Below, in pieces: positions 27,853 through 37,069 of a stretch of 57,549 nucleotides of DNA. Numbering within the stretch: the first letter of the stretch is position 1; every line of letters starts with the position of its first letter. The position numbers and the translations under genes are program-made. Source of the stretch: Paludibacteraceae bacterium (GTDB taxonomy: Bacteria; Bacteroidota; Bacteroidia; Bacteroidales; Paludibacteraceae); contig JAFGVV010000030.1 of NCBI GenBank assembly GCA_016937795.1, positions 1 to 57,549 on the forward strand, given 5' to 3'. The notes beneath the pieces were generated by a model. That model saw nothing but the letters and a program-made list of their open reading frames with translations. It was not told the DNA's origin and did no database searches.

Positions 27853-28923
27853 ATGAAGACAACTCCATTTACGCATTTTCATGAAGCTCTGGGAGCTAAA
27901 ATGCATGAATTTGCCGGGTATAACATGCCCATTGAATACAGCGGAATCACCGACGAACATCTTACCGTACGTAATAGTGCAGGTGTATTCGACGTATCGC
28001 ACATGGGCGAATTTTGGGTAAAAGGTCCGAAGGCACTCGAATATCTGCAAAGCATCACCAGCAACGATGTATCGACACTCGTAGTAGGAAAAGCCCAATA
28101 CTCATGTTTCCCAAACGGAAAAGGCGGCATTGTAGACGACCTGCTTGTGTACAGAGTAGAACCTGAAAAATATCTTTTGGTAGTAAATGCCTCTAATATC
28201 GAAAAGGACTGGAACTGGTGTCAGCAACACATGATCGAAGGTGTGGAAATGGACAATGCTTCGGAATGGACAGCTCAGTTGGCTATTCAGGGACCAAAAG
28301 CTACTGAAATTCTGCAAAAACTCACGTCAGTGAATCTGTCGGAAATTCCATATTACAGTTTTACAGTAGGTGATTTTGCGGGCGCCGACGAAGTAATCAT
28401 CTCGAACACCGGTTATACAGGTGCAGGTGGTTTCGAATTGTATTTTTATCCCGAACATGCCAAAACAATATGGAATGCAATTTTCGAAACCGGTGCTGAA
28501 TACGGCATAAAACCCATCGGTCTTGGTGCACGCGATACATTGCGTCTCGAAAAAGGTTTTTGTCTTTACGGAAACGATATCGACGACAGCACTTCGCCTA
28601 TTGAAGCAGGTCTGGGTTGGATTACCAAATTTGCAGATGGTAAAAGCTTTGTTGACAGAGCATTGCTCGAAAAACAAAAAGCCGAAGGTGTGAGTCGTAA
28701 ATTAGTACGATTCGAACTTACAGAACGCGGCATCCCACGCCACGGTTACGACATTGTGGACGAAGCCGGAGAAGTAATCGGAAATGTAACTTCAGGAACC
28801 ATGCTGCCCGAAAGCAAAAAAGGCATCGGAATGGGCTATGTGCAAACAGCTTACAGCAAAGCGGGATCAAAAATATATATTGCTATTCGAAATAAAAATC
28901 TCGAAGCGGTAGTTGTGAAGTAA
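27853..28923 (+). CDS. gcvT: Glycine cleavage system aminomethyltransferase (T protein)
   Basis: 356-aa tetrahydrofolate-dependent enzyme of the glycine cleavage complex. It transfers the methylene group from the lipoyl H protein to THF and releases ammonia. Visible landmarks are the N-terminal [30 protein letters not shown], the FGANDV-like [11 protein letters not shown], and [12 protein letters not shown] with [18 protein letters not shown]. Length is standard and the start follows an A-rich leader. The H, P and L proteins are not in this window, so the system is dispersed. It probably shares a transcript with pepT and ends in a strong terminator. Confidence 0.96.
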   Translation: MKTTPFTHFHEALGAKMHEFAGYNMPIEYSGITDEHLTVRNSAGVFDVSHMGEFWVKGPKALEYLQSITSNDVSTLVVGKAQYSCFPNGKGGIVDDLLVYRVEPEKYLLVVNASNIEKDWNWCQQHMIEGVEMDNASEWTAQLAIQGPKATEILQKLTSVNLSEIPYYSFTVGDFAGADEVIISNTGYTGAGGFELYFYPEHAKTIWNAIFETGAEYGIKPIGLGARDTLRLEKGFCLYGNDIDDSTSPIEAGLGWITKFADGKSFVDRALLEKQKAEGVSRKLVRFELTERGIPRHGYDIVDEAGEVIGNVTSGTMLPESKKGIGMGYVQTAYSKAGSKIYIAIRNKNLEAVVVK

Positions 28924-28946
28924 AGCATTCAGCTAAACAAAATAAT

Positions 28947-28985
28947 AAGCCCTGTTTCAATTCAGTTTGAAACAGGGCTTGTTGT
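28947..28985. terminator. Terminator after gcvT
   Basis: A perfect 14-bp stem (AAGCCCTGTTTCAA at 28947-28960 with TTGAAACAGGGCTT at 28967-28980) with a 6-base loop, followed by GTTGTTT. It also faces the converging oxidase-like gene. Confidence 0.88.
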
Positions 28986-29016
28986 TTAATGTCAATTTAA
29001 TCTTAATTCTCCAACA

Positions 29017-29688
29017 TCAAAATGCCGGCATTCCTTCGTATACAGATATTTTCCCGGGTGTTGCCGCAAAATGAAAACTGTGATTGCGGTGATCACGTTC
29101 ATCAAGCCCAATGCGACGAAATATATCTGCCCAGTTTTCCACATTGGCATACTCTTTAGCCACTTCATTGGTCACTTTCTGAGTTTCCCATTGTGGGTTA
29201 TCTGCTACCATTTGTGCATAAATATGTTCGGCATGATCTTCAAATTCAGCATTAAAGCGAAAGGCTCCTTTAATATTAACCCAAGCCAATACGCGCGACA
29301 TCAATACATAAAAACCTACCACCATAAAAACTACAGGTGTAGCCAGATACCATTTATCTTTGATATTGTCTTCGCGCATTTTTTCCTGAATCACCAGCAA
29401 ATGCATGTACTCATTGTCCTGCGCAGCACGTCCCCAATCGATAATGTCCTGCGCCCAGTTAACCTTTCTACGGTTAAAATAGCGAAAAGTCAGTCGCGCA
29501 TATTGTCTTATTTGCCATTCACGATAAGGAATACAGGCCAGAATTTCAAGCAGTTTGGCTTTGGGTAAATCATTTTTTTTACCGGCAACCAAATCCATTC
29601 CAAAAAAGAAAAAGCGGGAAGCCATCCCATAGTTTAAATGTGGTCGTTGTAAGGAAGCTAATTGTTCTTTGCGTAAATCAATGTTCAT
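29017..29688 (-). CDS. Alternative-oxidase-like di-iron carboxylate protein
   Basis: 223 aa. The pattern of acidic and His residues matches the alternative oxidase (AOX) family: PYREWQIRQY with Glu57, QDNEYMHLLV with Glu93 and His96, NAEFEDHAEHIYAQ with Glu148 or Glu150, and GLDERDHRNHSF with Glu197 and His200. That is three blocks with two ExxH pairs, as in the family's four-helix di-iron site. The DLPKAKLLEILACIPY segment also recalls the AOX N-terminal region, and a hydrophobic stretch at about 115-137 would give the monotopic membrane face. If real, it is a cytoplasm-facing quinol oxidase reducing O2 without pumping. The call is from memory of motifs and needs a profile search. Confidence 0.62.
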   Translation of the reverse strand: MNIDLRKEQLASLQRPHLNYGMASRFFFFGMDLVAGKKNDLPKAKLLEILACIPYREWQIRQYARLTFRYFNRRKVNWAQDIIDWGRAAQDNEYMHLLVIQEKMREDNIKDKWYLATPVVFMVVGFYVLMSRVLAWVNIKGAFRFNAEFEDHAEHIYAQMVADNPQWETQKVTNEVAKEYANVENWADIFRRIGLDERDHRNHSFHFAATPGKISVYEGMPAF

Positions 29689-29880
29689 AATTTGTTGGTT
29701 GTTTTATTGTTTAAATGCTGTATCATCTGAAATGATATTCAATGGAAACACAACCAAAACACTGTAATAAGCAGGATTGTTTTTTCAAATAAAGAAATAT
29801 TTCTTTAATTATGGTTTATTATCGAAATGTCCATAAATAGAGCATTTACAGAATGCTTTTACATAAAATTTGAGAAAAAA

Positions 29881-31338
29881 TTATTTATTTTCAGGAGAGA
29901 TTAGTGGTTTATTTCTGAATATTTTATAGCCTGTAACCGCAATCAGAATGCTCATAAGCGGACTCACATAATTGAAAATCGCATACGGAAAATAAACCAG
30001 CGTACTTACACCAAGCACAGTGCTTTGCGTCATTCCGCACGAATTCCAGGGAATAAGCACCGAAGTTACCGTAATGCTATCCTCCATACTTCGACTCAAC
30101 AGGCGACTTTCGTAGCCTCGTTTTTCGTAGAGTTCTTTGAACAAATTTCCGGAAAGAATAAGTGACAAATACTGATCGCCCATAGTCAGATTGCTCAACA
30201 ATCCTGTGGCCACTGTAGCACCTACCAAACTTCCTGTACGTGTAATATAATTTGTAAACCAAACAGTTATGCTTTCAATCATGCGTCCTGCTGTCATGGC
30301 TGCTCCAAAACAAGTAGCGCAGATAATCAGCCAAATGGTAAAAAGCATGCCCTGCATCCCGCGTGTGGCAATCAGACTGTTGATTTCTGCATTTCCCGCA
30401 TCCAATGCTGTAGGTCCAAAGCTACTTATCATCATACCTTTTACGGCATCCATATTTGTACTTCCTCCGGAAATTTCGAGAAGGTTTACTTTCTGAAAAA
30501 TAAGTGCAGTCACAGCCGCAAGCAACATCGAAACAAATAGTGTCACAAGTGGTGGATAGCGCTTTGCAATCATAAAAACAGTAATAGCTGGTACCAAAAG
30601 CAACCAAAGTGACATATTAAAGCGGCCGGCTAATGCATTTTGGTAGAGCACAATATCGTCGGTATTGACTCCTTTAAACGAAAACCCCGCAATAGCAAAA
30701 ACGGCCAGCGCAATGAGCATCGAAGGAATGGTGGTAATCCACATATAACGAATATGCGTGAAAAGCGGTGTTCCGGAAATGGACGAAGCCAAAACCGTTG
30801 TATCGGACAAAGGCGACATTTTATCGCCAAAATAAGCACCGGAAATAATTGCACCCGCTATCCAACCATCAGGAAAACCCTGCGCACGACCAATACCCAT
30901 CAATGCAATTCCGATAGTTGCCACAGTAGTCCACGAACTACCTGTAATGACTGACACAATTGCGCTGATGAGCGCTGCCGAAAGCAGAAAAATTTCAGGA
31001 CGAATCAGCTTCATACCATACGTAATAAACAACGGAACCACTCCACTCACCATCCATGTGCCTGACAAAGCACCAATAATCAGCAGAATAATCAGTGCAG
31101 TAGAAATGTTTTTTATGTTTTTATGTAATGCCTTTTCAAAAGCCGTCCAATGCACGTTCACAGTAAACTTTGCAATCAAAAGTGTCACTGCAGTTGCCAG
31201 CAACAAAGCCATCTGACTTGCACCACTTAGCGCATCAGCACCAAAAACACCTACCGAAAGCGACACAAATATTATCAGAATAAATACCGGCAGCAATGCT
31301 ATCAACGGATGAGGAAGTTTATGAGATGTGGAGGTCAT
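29881..31338 (-). CDS. nhaC: Na+/H+ antiporter, NhaC family
   Basis: 485-aa membrane protein with about eleven or twelve helices. Family landmarks are GALSGTWMVSGVVPLFITYG, the conserved SVITGSSWTTVATIGIALMG and GAYFGDKMSPLSDTTVLA blocks, and the C-terminal VLIPWNSCGMTQSTVLGV. NhaC members exchange Na+ for H+ or for dicarboxylates (malate/lactate), so the exact substrate is open. Its promoter has both boxes on the minus strand at 31416-31386. It may use the Na+ gradient made by the methylmalonyl-CoA decarboxylase. Confidence 0.9.
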   Translation of the reverse strand: MTSTSHKLPHPLIALLPVFILIIFVSLSVGVFGADALSGASQMALLLATAVTLLIAKFTVNVHWTAFEKALHKNIKNISTALIILLIIGALSGTWMVSGVVPLFITYGMKLIRPEIFLLSAALISAIVSVITGSSWTTVATIGIALMGIGRAQGFPDGWIAGAIISGAYFGDKMSPLSDTTVLASSISGTPLFTHIRYMWITTIPSMLIALAVFAIAGFSFKGVNTDDIVLYQNALAGRFNMSLWLLLVPAITVFMIAKRYPPLVTLFVSMLLAAVTALIFQKVNLLEISGGSTNMDAVKGMMISSFGPTALDAGNAEINSLIATRGMQGMLFTIWLIICATCFGAAMTAGRMIESITVWFTNYITRTGSLVGATVATGLLSNLTMGDQYLSLILSGNLFKELYEKRGYESRLLSRSMEDSITVTSVLIPWNSCGMTQSTVLGVSTLVYFPYAIFNYVSPLMSILIAVTGYKIFRNKPLISPENK

Positions 31339-31385
31339 TTACTTATTATCAATGTATAATTTGGGAATTACTTTTTAGCATTTTA

Positions 31386-31416
31386 CAAAAGTAGTGATTT
31401 ATGGTAAGTTAACCAA
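31386..31416 (-). promoter_or_regulatory. Promoter of the nhaC-type gene
   Basis: On the minus strand TTG (31416-31414) and TACTTTTG (31393-31386) are separated by 20 bases. The -7 box ends 47 bases before the ATG. Confidence 0.72.
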
Positions 31417-31536
31417 GACTCATTTACAATTGATTTCTTAACATCCAATTATTCCCCCAATTACTTTTGTGATCTTTTGTTTTCTTTTGTAGTAATTTTT
31501 TTTTTGAAATACGCATTTATTCACCTGAAATAATCA

Positions 31537-31568
31537 TTGGTCAATACAAGCAAAAATGATTACTTTTG
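31537..31568 (+). promoter_or_regulatory. Promoter of radA
   Basis: TTG at 31537-31539 and TACTTTTG at 31561-31568, 21 bases apart. The radA ATG follows 76 bases later. It is divergent from the nhaC promoter, and between the two lies only AT-rich sequence. Confidence 0.72.
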
Positions 31569-31644
31569 CAATTGTATATTTTTAAACAATTAATATCATC
31601 TCAACAAGTCACTCCCTGAGGGTTTGCAGTATTTATTAACCAGT

Positions 31645-33015
31645 ATGGCCAAAACAAAATCAGTATATATTTGTCAGAATTGTGGCGCCGATTCGCCCAA
31701 ATGGATAGGGAAATGTCCTTCGTGTGGCGAATGGAACAGTTATGTGGAAGAAATTGTAAGCAAGGACAATGGCCCCAAAATAACGTTGGCAGGCCTGGAA
31801 GTAACCAAACAAAAGCCCGTAAAGCTTCACGAAGTGGAAACAACCGAAGAAAGTCGCATCGACACTTCGAACATTGAGTTAAACCGCGTGCTGGGTGGCG
31901 GACTAGTTCCGGGCTCATTAGTGCTTATTGGTGGCGAACCGGGCATTGGAAAATCAACCCTTGTGCTTCAGGTAGTACTCAATCTGAAAGGAAAACGCAC
32001 GCTTTACATTTCGGGCGAGGAAAGCGTAAAACAGCTAAAACTCCGTGCCGAACGACTAAAATACGACAATCCCGACTGCTTTATTGTGAGCGAGACTTCG
32101 CTCGAACAGGCTTTTGTGCATATTCAGAATGTGCAACCCGATGTGGTGATTGTCGATTCTATTCAGACCATTTCCACCGAACTGATCGAATCGTCGCCCG
32201 GTTCGGTTTCGCAGGTGCGTGAGTGTGCAGCGCATTTGCTGAAATTCTGCAAAACCACAGCTACGCCCGTGCTTCTGATAGGACATATCAACAAAGAAGG
32301 AAGTATTGCCGGTCCGAAAGTGCTGGAACATATTGTGGATACGGTGTTGCAATTCGAAGGCGACCAGCATTATATGTATCGCATCCTCCGTCCTATCAAA
32401 AACCGCTTTGGAAGCACCTCCGAACTTGGCATTTTCGAAATGCAGCAAAACGGACTGCGTGAAGTCAGCAATCCATCAGAATTACTGCTCTCGCAAAACC
32501 ACGAAGGACTTAGCGGAGTGGCCATTGCTTCGGCCGTGGAAGGCATTCGTCCTTTCCTGATTGAAACACAGGCTTTGGTTAGCTCTGCTGCTTATGGTAC
32601 GCCACAACGCTCTTGCACAGGCTTCGACATGCGACGACTCAATATGTTGCTGGCTGTGCTCGAAAAACGTGCAGGCTTCAAGATTGCACAAAAGGACGTT
32701 TTCCTGAATATTGCCGGTGGCCTTAAAGTAAGCGATCCAGCAATAGATCTTGCTGTCATTTCAGCCATTTTGTCGTCGAGTGTGGATATTGCCATCGAGA
32801 AAAACGTGTGTATGGCAGGCGAAGTAGGTCTTTCGGGCGAAATACGCCCCATCAACCGTATTGAACAACGTATTCTGGAGGCCGAAAAGCTCGGTTTTAC
32901 CAAAATGATTATCCCTGATTTCAATCTGAGTTCCATCAATCTTTCGAAAACAAAAATTGAAATTATTAGGGTAAAAAAAGTGGAGGAAGCTTTCCGCGTA
33001 CTTTTCAGAAAGTGA
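31645..33015 (+). CDS. radA: DNA repair protein RadA (Sms)
   Basis: 456 aa from the ATG at 31645; a TTG 21 bases earlier adds residues not found in the family. The N-terminal zinc finger uses Cys10, Cys13, Cys24 and Cys27. Walker A GGEPGIGKST is at about 96-105, the RadA-specific KNRFGST motif is at about 252-258, and a Lon-protease-like C-terminal domain follows. RadA is a branch-migration helicase that processes recombination intermediates with RecA. It is monocistronic, with the next gene on the other strand. Confidence 0.96.
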   Translation: MAKTKSVYICQNCGADSPKWIGKCPSCGEWNSYVEEIVSKDNGPKITLAGLEVTKQKPVKLHEVETTEESRIDTSNIELNRVLGGGLVPGSLVLIGGEPGIGKSTLVLQVVLNLKGKRTLYISGEESVKQLKLRAERLKYDNPDCFIVSETSLEQAFVHIQNVQPDVVIVDSIQTISTELIESSPGSVSQVRECAAHLLKFCKTTATPVLLIGHINKEGSIAGPKVLEHIVDTVLQFEGDQHYMYRILRPIKNRFGSTSELGIFEMQQNGLREVSNPSELLLSQNHEGLSGVAIASAVEGIRPFLIETQALVSSAAYGTPQRSCTGFDMRRLNMLLAVLEKRAGFKIAQKDVFLNIAGGLKVSDPAIDLAVISAILSSSVDIAIEKNVCMAGEVGLSGEIRPINRIEQRILEAEKLGFTKMIIPDFNLSSINLSKTKIEIIRVKKVEEAFRVLFRK

Positions 33016-33096
33016 GAGTTTCCCTTTTAAAACACGATATACCACAATGAGGCTAATGAAGAATAATATACATAAACGGGCTTAGAAACTGTTTAA

Positions 33097-33690
33097 TCAT
33101 TCTTTTTTCAATATCCCCTTCTGCACGCTTTCGTTAAGAAGATTTTCGGCAAATTTCCAAAGTGTAGCCGAACCCTGTGCTATCACTTTCTTTTTTTGAT
33201 AAACCTTGCTGTAGTCCACATCGAATTCCCGCCAGGTGCCGCCATTATTGGAATTGTTTTGTAGCAAAGGTTCAATTCTGTCCATTGCTTTAGCAAAACG
33301 TGCTTCAGGAGTTTCACCCGCTTCAAATTCCTGCCAAATAGCGATAAGTTCTTCTGCCTGCTTATCAGGTAAAAGTCCGAAAATGCGTTTTGCAGCTATG
33401 AGTTCGTTTTCGGTATTGCTGTGATTTTGTTGAGTATCGTAAATAAAAATATCGCCGGCATCAATTTCTACAATATCGTGTATCAGTACCATTTTAAGTA
33501 CTTTGAGCACATCTACAGACACATCCGAATGTTCGGCAAGCACAATTGTCATCATGGCCAAATGCCAGCTATGTTCCGCATCGTTTTCAGGCCGATCACT
33601 GTTAAATAGTTTTGTTTTACGCTGAATGTACTTAATCTTATCAATTTCTATAATGAAATTTATTTGCTGCAATAATTGATCGGGAGTCAT
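33097..33690 (-). CDS. HD domain phosphohydrolase (YfbR/HDDC2-like)
   Basis: 197 aa. The metal-binding HD signature is intact: NDAEHSWHLAMM with two His near residues 39-43, LIHDIVEIDAGD with the His-Asp pair near residue 74, and a distal Asp (AMDRIEPLLQ). This pattern is typical of the HD_3 group, which includes 5'-deoxynucleotidases such as YfbR. The nucleotide substrate cannot be read. A TATATTTG box (33712-33705, minus strand) sits close upstream of the ATG. Confidence 0.88.
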   Translation of the reverse strand: MTPDQLLQQINFIIEIDKIKYIQRKTKLFNSDRPENDAEHSWHLAMMTIVLAEHSDVSVDVLKVLKMVLIHDIVEIDAGDIFIYDTQQNHSNTENELIAAKRIFGLLPDKQAEELIAIWQEFEAGETPEARFAKAMDRIEPLLQNNSNNGGTWREFDVDYSKVYQKKKVIAQGSATLWKFAENLLNESVQKGILKKE

Positions 33691-33881
33691 AATTTATTTT
33701 TTTACAAATATATAAAAAACAGTTATCTGTTTATTCTGAAGTTGTCTCGACTTTTGTCACACAGCACATAATAGTTAATTTTAAAAAAAAGCACACATAG
33801 TTCAAAAATATCTTCGATATTTTTAGCTACTGTGGTTCAAAAAAATCAGGACAAGTTCTCTGTGTGCAAACAAATAAACAA

Positions 33882-33915
33882 ACAACCCTATCGAACTGGT
33901 GTCCGAAAGGGTTGT
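33882..33915 (-). terminator. Terminator after glycogen phosphorylase
   Basis: ACAACCCT (33882-33889) and AGGGTTGT (33908-33915) form an 8-bp stem, with a further three pairs inside (TCG/CGA). On the minus strand it is followed by TTTGTTTATTTG. It lies 28 bases beyond the phosphorylase stop. Confidence 0.75.
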
Positions 33916-33943
33916 AAGCGAAAAATTATAATCTACGATATTC

Positions 33944-36508
33944 TCAGAACCAACGTACGAAACAGAAATCCTGACGGTGTGGCAAGTCTTCGTTTTTGGG
34001 GAACATACGGAAAGCATATTTAAATGTGCCTGCGCGGTTCATTTTGTAATCGATACTAAAAGATAAACGGCTACCTTCTGTTTTTACGAGTTTTAGTTCT
34101 TCCACATCGTACAGCGAATCGTTGTTTGACGCATCAAGTTTGGTTACCACCAACTCCACTCCCACTCCTTTATAAGCTACATCTTTCACATCCAGCACTA
34201 CATTGAGTGTATAATCTTCGCCAACCTGAGGGTGATGGAGCAAATTATCGGGAATATTTACCTGTTGAATCTCAATTTGCTCCCAACCTTCGGCCATAAT
34301 AGCTTTCCATGCTGCAATTTCGCGTGCTTTAGCAAAATTACCTTCGCGCAACATCGCTGAGCGTGAAGCTAATTTCAGGTAGAATTTATCGATATAGTCG
34401 TCGAGCATACGTTTAGTTGTAAAGCGCGGCGTAATCTGAGCTATCGAATTTTTGATATACTGAATCCATTCAGGTGAGTATCCTTTAGTATTCTTTGCAA
34501 AATACAACGGAATAATCTCATTTTCGAGAATACTATAAATAGTAGCTGCATCGAGCTGATCCTGATGTTCCTGATTTTCGTAAGTACGTTTCTCAGTTAG
34601 TGCCCAACCGGCACCTTTTACATAACCTTCGAGCCACCAGCCATCGAGCACAGAGAAATTAAGCACACCATTCATTTGGGCTTTTTCACCAGATGTTCCC
34701 GATGCTTCGAGCGGACGTGTAGGCGTATTCAACCAGATATCCACACCTGAGATAAGACGTTTGGCGAGACGCATGTCGTAGTTTTCGAGAAAAATTACTT
34801 TACCCAGAAACTGTGGCATGCGCGAAATTTCCACAATACGTTTAATAAGTCCCTGACCACCACCATCGGCTGGGTGAGCTTTACCTGTAAACAGGAACTG
34901 TACAGGACGAACGGGATCGTTAACAATACGTTCAAGACGTTCAAGATCGGTAAACAGCAGGTGAGCACGTTTGTAAGTGGCAAAACGACGACCGAAACCA
35001 ATAATCAGCGCATTCGGATTGATCGATTCGAGAATAGACACAATACGCGAAGGATCGCCCTGATTTTTCAGCCAGTTTTCGCTAAATTGCTGACGGATAA
35101 AGTCCACCAAACGGTTTTTCATGCGTGTACGTGTATTCCAGATTTCCTGATCAGGAATTTCATACACTTTGCTCCATATTTTCATGTTCGACTGATCGGC
35201 ATAAAATTCAGAGCTGAAATATTTTTCGTACACGGCTTTCCATTCCGAAGCAGTCCAGGTAGGAAGGTGTACACCATTGGTTACGTAATTGACATGGAGT
35301 TCCTGTGGAAAATAGCCTTTCCAGATAGGATTGAACATTTCCTGCGATACTTTTCCGTGCAACCAGCTTACACCGTTGATTTCCTGACATGTATTACAGG
35401 CAAATGTACTCATGCTGAATTTCTCGTCATGATTCCCCGGATGTTCGCGACCCATGTCGATAAACTCATCCCAACTAAGTTGGAGTTTAGCAGGATAATC
35501 GCTCATATATTTACCAAAAAGTTCTTCGGTAAAGCTATCGTGTCCGGCGGGCACGGGAGTATGTACGGTGTAAAGCGACGAAGAGCGAACCACTTCGAGC
35601 GCTTCTGCAAATGTAAGTCCCTGAACGGCAATCAAATCGACCAAACGTTGTACATTGATCAGTGCGGCATGGCCTTCGTTGCAATGATAAACCTGTTTTT
35701 CGATACCCAGTTTTTTCAGAGCCAAAATACCACCAATACCCAACATTATTTCCTGTTTCATGCGGTTTTCCCAGTCGCCACCATAAAGCTGATGGGTAAT
35801 CGGACGGTCGAATTCACTGTTCATATCGTTGTCGGTATCGAGCAGGTAAAGCGAAATGCGGCCTACAGAAACTTTCCAGAGATAAGCATATACAACACGC
35901 CCGGGGTAAGGCACTTCCACCACTACCGGATTGTCGTTTTCATCCATTACCTGTTTGATTGGCAATGCGTTGAAGTTTTGAGCTTCGTACACGGGCACCT
36001 GCTGCCCGTCGATTGAAAGCGACTGAGTAAAATAGCCATAACGATACAGGAAGCCTACAGCAGTCATATTAATGGCGCAATCGCTGGCTTCTTTCAGATA
36101 GTCACCCGCCAACACACCTAATCCACCGGAATAAATTTTAAGCACCTCGGTCAGACCGTATTCCATGCTGAAATAGGCCACTGAAGGACGATCGGCACGT
36201 AGCGGAGTGTTGACATATTCTTTAAATCGGTCGTAAATACCGTTTAATTTTTTCACAAAGTCTTTGTCATTTCCAAGAGCCACTAACTTTTCGTAGCTTA
36301 GTATATTGAGAAGCTGGATAGGATTTGAGTGAGCTTCCTTCCATGCCTCAGCATCAATTGTGCGAAACATGCTTTTAGCATCACTATTCCAAACCCACCA
36401 AATGTTCTGTGCAATTTCTTCGAGTTTGCTGAGACTTTCAGGAAGATTCGATTTCACATTCATCTCTTTCCAACTCGGTTCGTTTACGTTATTCACTTTA
36501 ATTTTCAT
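33944..36508 (-). CDS. glgP: Alpha-glucan (glycogen) phosphorylase
   Basis: 854-aa GT35 enzyme that releases glucose-1-phosphate from glycogen. The N-terminal DUF3417 segment is present ([17 protein letters not shown]), followed by [20 protein letters not shown] and GDYLKEASD. The pyridoxal-phosphate lysine lies in the [14 protein letters not shown] block. This is the short bacterial/archaeal type rather than the 800-residue E. coli MalP type. A C-terminal beta-rich extension of ~100 residues ([14 protein letters not shown] onward) resembles an immunoglobulin-like domain. The glycogen synthase gene lies upstream on the same strand, but a 536-base spacer suggests separate promoters. Confidence 0.93.
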   Translation of the reverse strand: MKIKVNNVNEPSWKEMNVKSNLPESLSKLEEIAQNIWWVWNSDAKSMFRTIDAEAWKEAHSNPIQLLNILSYEKLVALGNDKDFVKKLNGIYDRFKEYVNTPLRADRPSVAYFSMEYGLTEVLKIYSGGLGVLAGDYLKEASDCAINMTAVGFLYRYGYFTQSLSIDGQQVPVYEAQNFNALPIKQVMDENDNPVVVEVPYPGRVVYAYLWKVSVGRISLYLLDTDNDMNSEFDRPITHQLYGGDWENRMKQEIMLGIGGILALKKLGIEKQVYHCNEGHAALINVQRLVDLIAVQGLTFAEALEVVRSSSLYTVHTPVPAGHDSFTEELFGKYMSDYPAKLQLSWDEFIDMGREHPGNHDEKFSMSTFACNTCQEINGVSWLHGKVSQEMFNPIWKGYFPQELHVNYVTNGVHLPTWTASEWKAVYEKYFSSEFYADQSNMKIWSKVYEIPDQEIWNTRTRMKNRLVDFIRQQFSENWLKNQGDPSRIVSILESINPNALIIGFGRRFATYKRAHLLFTDLERLERIVNDPVRPVQFLFTGKAHPADGGGQGLIKRIVEISRMPQFLGKVIFLENYDMRLAKRLISGVDIWLNTPTRPLEASGTSGEKAQMNGVLNFSVLDGWWLEGYVKGAGWALTEKRTYENQEHQDQLDAATIYSILENEIIPLYFAKNTKGYSPEWIQYIKNSIAQITPRFTTKRMLDDYIDKFYLKLASRSAMLREGNFAKAREIAAWKAIMAEGWEQIEIQQVNIPDNLLHHPQVGEDYTLNVVLDVKDVAYKGVGVELVVTKLDASNNDSLYDVEELKLVKTEGSRLSFSIDYKMNRAGTFKYAFRMFPKNEDLPHRQDFCFVRWF

Positions 36509-36842
36509 ACGATAAAAATTTGTTTTTAAATTATCGTGCAGCCTCTCGCTTTTTGAACGAAAAACGTTTTTCCTGTACGAATATCCTTAAAAAATACAGG
36601 TATATTGTTGCGGAAAAAACTTACACTGACACCACATTATATTTCAAAAAAACTAATACTCAAAAATAAATTCTTACAGGGGCAATCTCCATTTTTTTTG
36701 CCCCAAGCCCCTGAAGGGGATATACAACACTGTCCTCTCTGAAAATTCCAATATAGAATTCTTAATCTTTCAAAGCAGAACCGGTATGTTGAGAAAATGA
36801 CGAACTTACCCTCATTCTTTCCGCATGCAAAAATAGCACAAA

Positions 36843-36856
36843 TGCCATTAATGGCA
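36843..36856. promoter_or_regulatory. 14-bp perfect palindrome, possible operator
   Basis: TGCCATTAATGGCA is a perfect inverted repeat between the glycogen phosphorylase and synthase genes. Its size suits a dimeric regulator. I found no second copy in the window. Confidence 0.3.
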
Positions 36857-36909
36857 GTTTTTTTTCGCTTTTATAGCTTCAATTCCATCTCAAACGTTTG
36901 CGTTCTGAG

Positions 36910-36944
36910 GAATTGAGAATTGAGAATTGAGAATGTAGAATTGA
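36910..36944 (+). repeat. Heptamer tract (GAATTGA)x5
   Basis: Five contiguous heptamers, four exact GAATTGA and one GAATGTA. It is directly followed, two bases later, by an octamer tract. Confidence 0.88.
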
Positions 36945-36946
36945 AA

Positions 36947-36985
36947 ATTGGTTAATCAGTTAATTAGGTGATTGGTTGATTGGTT
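36947..36985 (-). repeat. Octamer tract, AACCAATC family (minus orientation)
   Basis: On the minus strand the units read AACCAATC, AACCAATC, ACCTAATT, AACTGATT, AACCAAT. The same consensus appears in plus orientation at 45772-45819, 53811-53833 and 54591-54638. Confidence 0.85.
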
Positions 36986-37027
36986 TTTGATAATAAAATA
37001 TCCACCACCACTAAACCTATACATTAT

Positions 37028-37069
37028 CAACTGTCAATTATCAACTATGCATTATCAACTGTCAATTGT
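37028..37069 (+). repeat. Heptamer tract (CAACTGT/CAATTGT)x6 overlapping the glycogen synthase gene end
   Basis: Six heptamers: CAACTGT, CAATTAT, CAACTAT, GCATTAT, CAACTGT, CAATTGT. Its right half encodes the last residues of glycogen synthase on the minus strand and contributes the stop codon. Related units occur inside the SpoIID gene at 43406-43440. Confidence 0.88.

Larger units (their letters stand above)
36509..37044. other. Long spacer rich in short tandem repeats
   Basis: Holds, in order, a CCCCTGAAGGGG palindrome (36708-36719) beside a GGGGCAA/TTGCCCC stem, a 14-bp palindrome at 36843-36856, a heptamer tract (36910-36944), an octamer tract (36947-36985) and the left part of a further heptamer tract that runs into the glycogen synthase gene. 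No gene is evident. Confidence 0.8.

Noticed and set aside
34874..36016. 380-codon plus-strand frame
   Set aside because: Antisense to the clear glycogen phosphorylase gene; composition rich in Phe, His and Ile is typical of an antisense shadow, and no family motif is present.
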